Below, piece by piece: positions 62,940 to 64,000 of a stretch of DNA of 64,000 bases. Every line of letters begins with the position of its first letter. Within the stretch, counting starts at the first letter, position 1. The notes beneath the pieces are model-generated. The model was given only the letters and a program-made list of their open reading frames with translations. It did no database searches and was not told the origin of the DNA. This DNA is from Abiotrophia sp. HMSC24B09 (GTDB taxonomy: Bacteria; Bacillota; Bacilli; Lactobacillales; Aerococcaceae), in the NCBI RefSeq assembly GCF_001815865.1, contig NZ_KV822213.1:34666-98665 (forward strand), given 5' to 3'. A program made the position numbers and the translations under genes.

Positions 62940-63993
62940 AGCTGTGCAGCCTCATTCGCCGGAGCTAGTCGACTTTCTAGCCTTGCCGCAGAAACTTTAC
63001 GGAAAGGGGCACTTAATGCAGTCACCTGAAGAGGAAGAAAGTCTGATTAGTGGGACCCATCCACTTAGCCCGGAAATAGAAGTGAGAGCCTTTGTCGGTT
63101 ACCAAGACCAGCAAGTTCAGATTCGAGGCTTGCTGACTTATTATCCAGTCGATGGCACTTGCTTCTTAGGCTATTTTGAGTCCTTAGATGATGTGGACAC
63201 GGCCAAGCAGTTTATAGCTTACATAGCAAATCAGGCCCGCAACTTAGGGGCTGAAAAACTCATTGGCCCTGTTCAGGCTAGTTTTTGGTTAGGCTATCGC
63301 ATGCAGCTATCTGGCCATGAGGACTTACCTTTTACTGGCGAGCCCCATCAGCCGGCTTATTACCCCAAGCTCTGGGAGGCAGCGGGATTCAAACTGATCG
63401 AAAGCTATCTGTCTAATTTCTATCCTAAGGTAAGTCCCACTACCCAGGAAGCAAAACTAGCTAAGCGTTATGAGGCTGCCTTAGCAGCAGGGATTAAGAT
63501 TCGATCCCCCCACAAGTCGGATTGGACTGAGGTGTCCTTACAAGTCTTTGAACTCTTGAATCGACTTTACCGAGATTTTCCTATTTACCGTTCCTTGCAA
63601 GGGGCACAATTTAGTGCTATTTTCGAGAAGTATCGTTTTATTCTGGATTTTTCTATGGTTAAGTTGGCCTATCAGGAGGAAAAGCTAGTGGGTTTTCTGA
63701 TTACCATGCCAGACTATGGAGCCTTGGTTTATCAAAAGTTAAATTTATTTACTATAGCCAAATTGCTTTGGATTAAGCATCGAGCCAAACGCTACATCAT
63801 ACTCTACCTAGGAGTAGATCCGCAGTATTTGGGTTTGGGGTCAGCACTGAGCTATCCAATTTTTAAGCAAGCTCAGGCCAGAGAGGCTTCTGCCGTTGGC
63901 GCCTTAATACATCAGCATACACTGACACGTCACTATGCTGCTGACTTACAGGGAACTAGCCATACTTATGGACTCTATCAACTCTTACTATAA
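62926..63993 (+). CDS. GNAT-like acyltransferase
   Basis: A 355-residue protein that looks like one degenerate plus one fuller GNAT domain. An acyl-CoA-binding motif A, LGVDPQYLGLGSALSYPIF, begins near residue 295, and the N-terminal half has LIGPVQASFWLGY and an AAGFKLIESYLSNFY segment. The exact donor (acetyl-CoA, acyl-CoA or aminoacyl-tRNA in a FemX-like reading) is not decided by sequence. GGAGG before the ATG lies inside the dikinase gene. Last visible gene of the operon; the stop is followed by seven A and GC at the window edge, perhaps the start of a terminator. Confidence 0.7.
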   Translation: MLTIKAVQPHSPELVDFLALPQKLYGKGHLMQSPEEEESLISGTHPLSPEIEVRAFVGYQDQQVQIRGLLTYYPVDGTCFLGYFESLDDVDTAKQFIAYIANQARNLGAEKLIGPVQASFWLGYRMQLSGHEDLPFTGEPHQPAYYPKLWEAAGFKLIESYLSNFYPKVSPTTQEAKLAKRYEAALAAGIKIRSPHKSDWTEVSLQVFELLNRLYRDFPIYRSLQGAQFSAIFEKYRFILDFSMVKLAYQEEKLVGFLITMPDYGALVYQKLNLFTIAKLLWIKHRAKRYIILYLGVDPQYLGLGSALSYPIFKQAQAREASAVGALIHQHTLTRHYAADLQGTSHTYGLYQLLL

Positions 63994-64000
63994 AAAAAGC

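Noticed and set aside
1..64000. Mobile elements, prophage or CRISPR
   Set aside because: No transposase, integrase or phage structural gene and no regularly spaced direct repeats were seen; the only tandem repeats are the LysM modules.

Overview
The window reads as chromosome of a low-to-moderate GC Gram-positive coccus of the order Lactobacillales. The signs are two aminoacyl-tRNA-synthetase T-box leaders, an LPXTG-anchored surface protein, a CtsR-type heat-shock operator, the yqeG-yqeH-yhbY-nadD-yqeK-rsfS-tmcAL block and a lipobox-free PotD of the streptococcal kind. An Aerococcaceae-like genus (for example Abiotrophia) is my best guess, at low confidence. No phage, transposase, integrase or CRISPR array was seen.

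Layout. 1-10.1 kb: the 3' end of a LysM-repeat surface protein, T-box-controlled leuS, a lipid II flippase-like protein with a huge acidic N-terminal extension, a pseudouridine synthase, PepV and an SpoU methyltransferase. 10.2-11.6 kb: two secreted nuclease-like proteins in tandem; the first lacks key catalytic residues. 11.7-17.5 kb: an msm-type fructo-oligosaccharide/sucrose locus (LacI regulator, binding protein, two permeases, GH32 hydrolase) with two palindromic operators and no ATPase gene. 17.7-22.1 kb: a P1B-type metal ATPase with an atypical membrane motif and its small partner, then a convergent wall-anchored amidase. 22.3-26.1 kb: T-box-pheS-pheT. 26.2-38.2 kb: a small membrane protein, mgtE, then folD-xseA-xseB-ispA-tlyA-recN-GDPD-miaA-hflX-def, closely packed. 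38.3-42.2 kb: an intracellular GH29 fucosidase, a GT4 glycosyltransferase and a beta-hydroxyacid dehydrogenase. 42.3-49.9 kb: ykuJ-like gene, the yqeG...tmcAL block, yceD-rpmF and clpP. 50.0-54.5 kb: tRNA-Lys(CUU), potABCD and a GtrA-like gene.

54.5-64 kb holds the most unusual part. Seven genes, six of the junctions being overlaps or a 10-base gap, encode a CarS-like CDP-lipid synthase, two rifampicin-phosphotransferase-like dikinases, a phosphatidylserine-synthase-like enzyme, a divergent phosphatidylserine decarboxylase, a UbiA prenyltransferase and a GNAT-like acyltransferase. UbiA, CarS, PssA-like and Psd-like enzymes are the same four families that archaea use in order to make archaetidylethanolamine. 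Their presence in one bacterial operon with two phosphohistidine dikinases suggests an uncharacterised aminolipid pathway. The operon is preceded by about 490 non-coding bases, the last 200 or so rich in inverted repeats.

Start sites were moved from the longest possible start wherever Shine-Dalgarno spacing or family alignment argued for it; each case is stated in its entry. Function calls come from motifs read by eye, with no database search.
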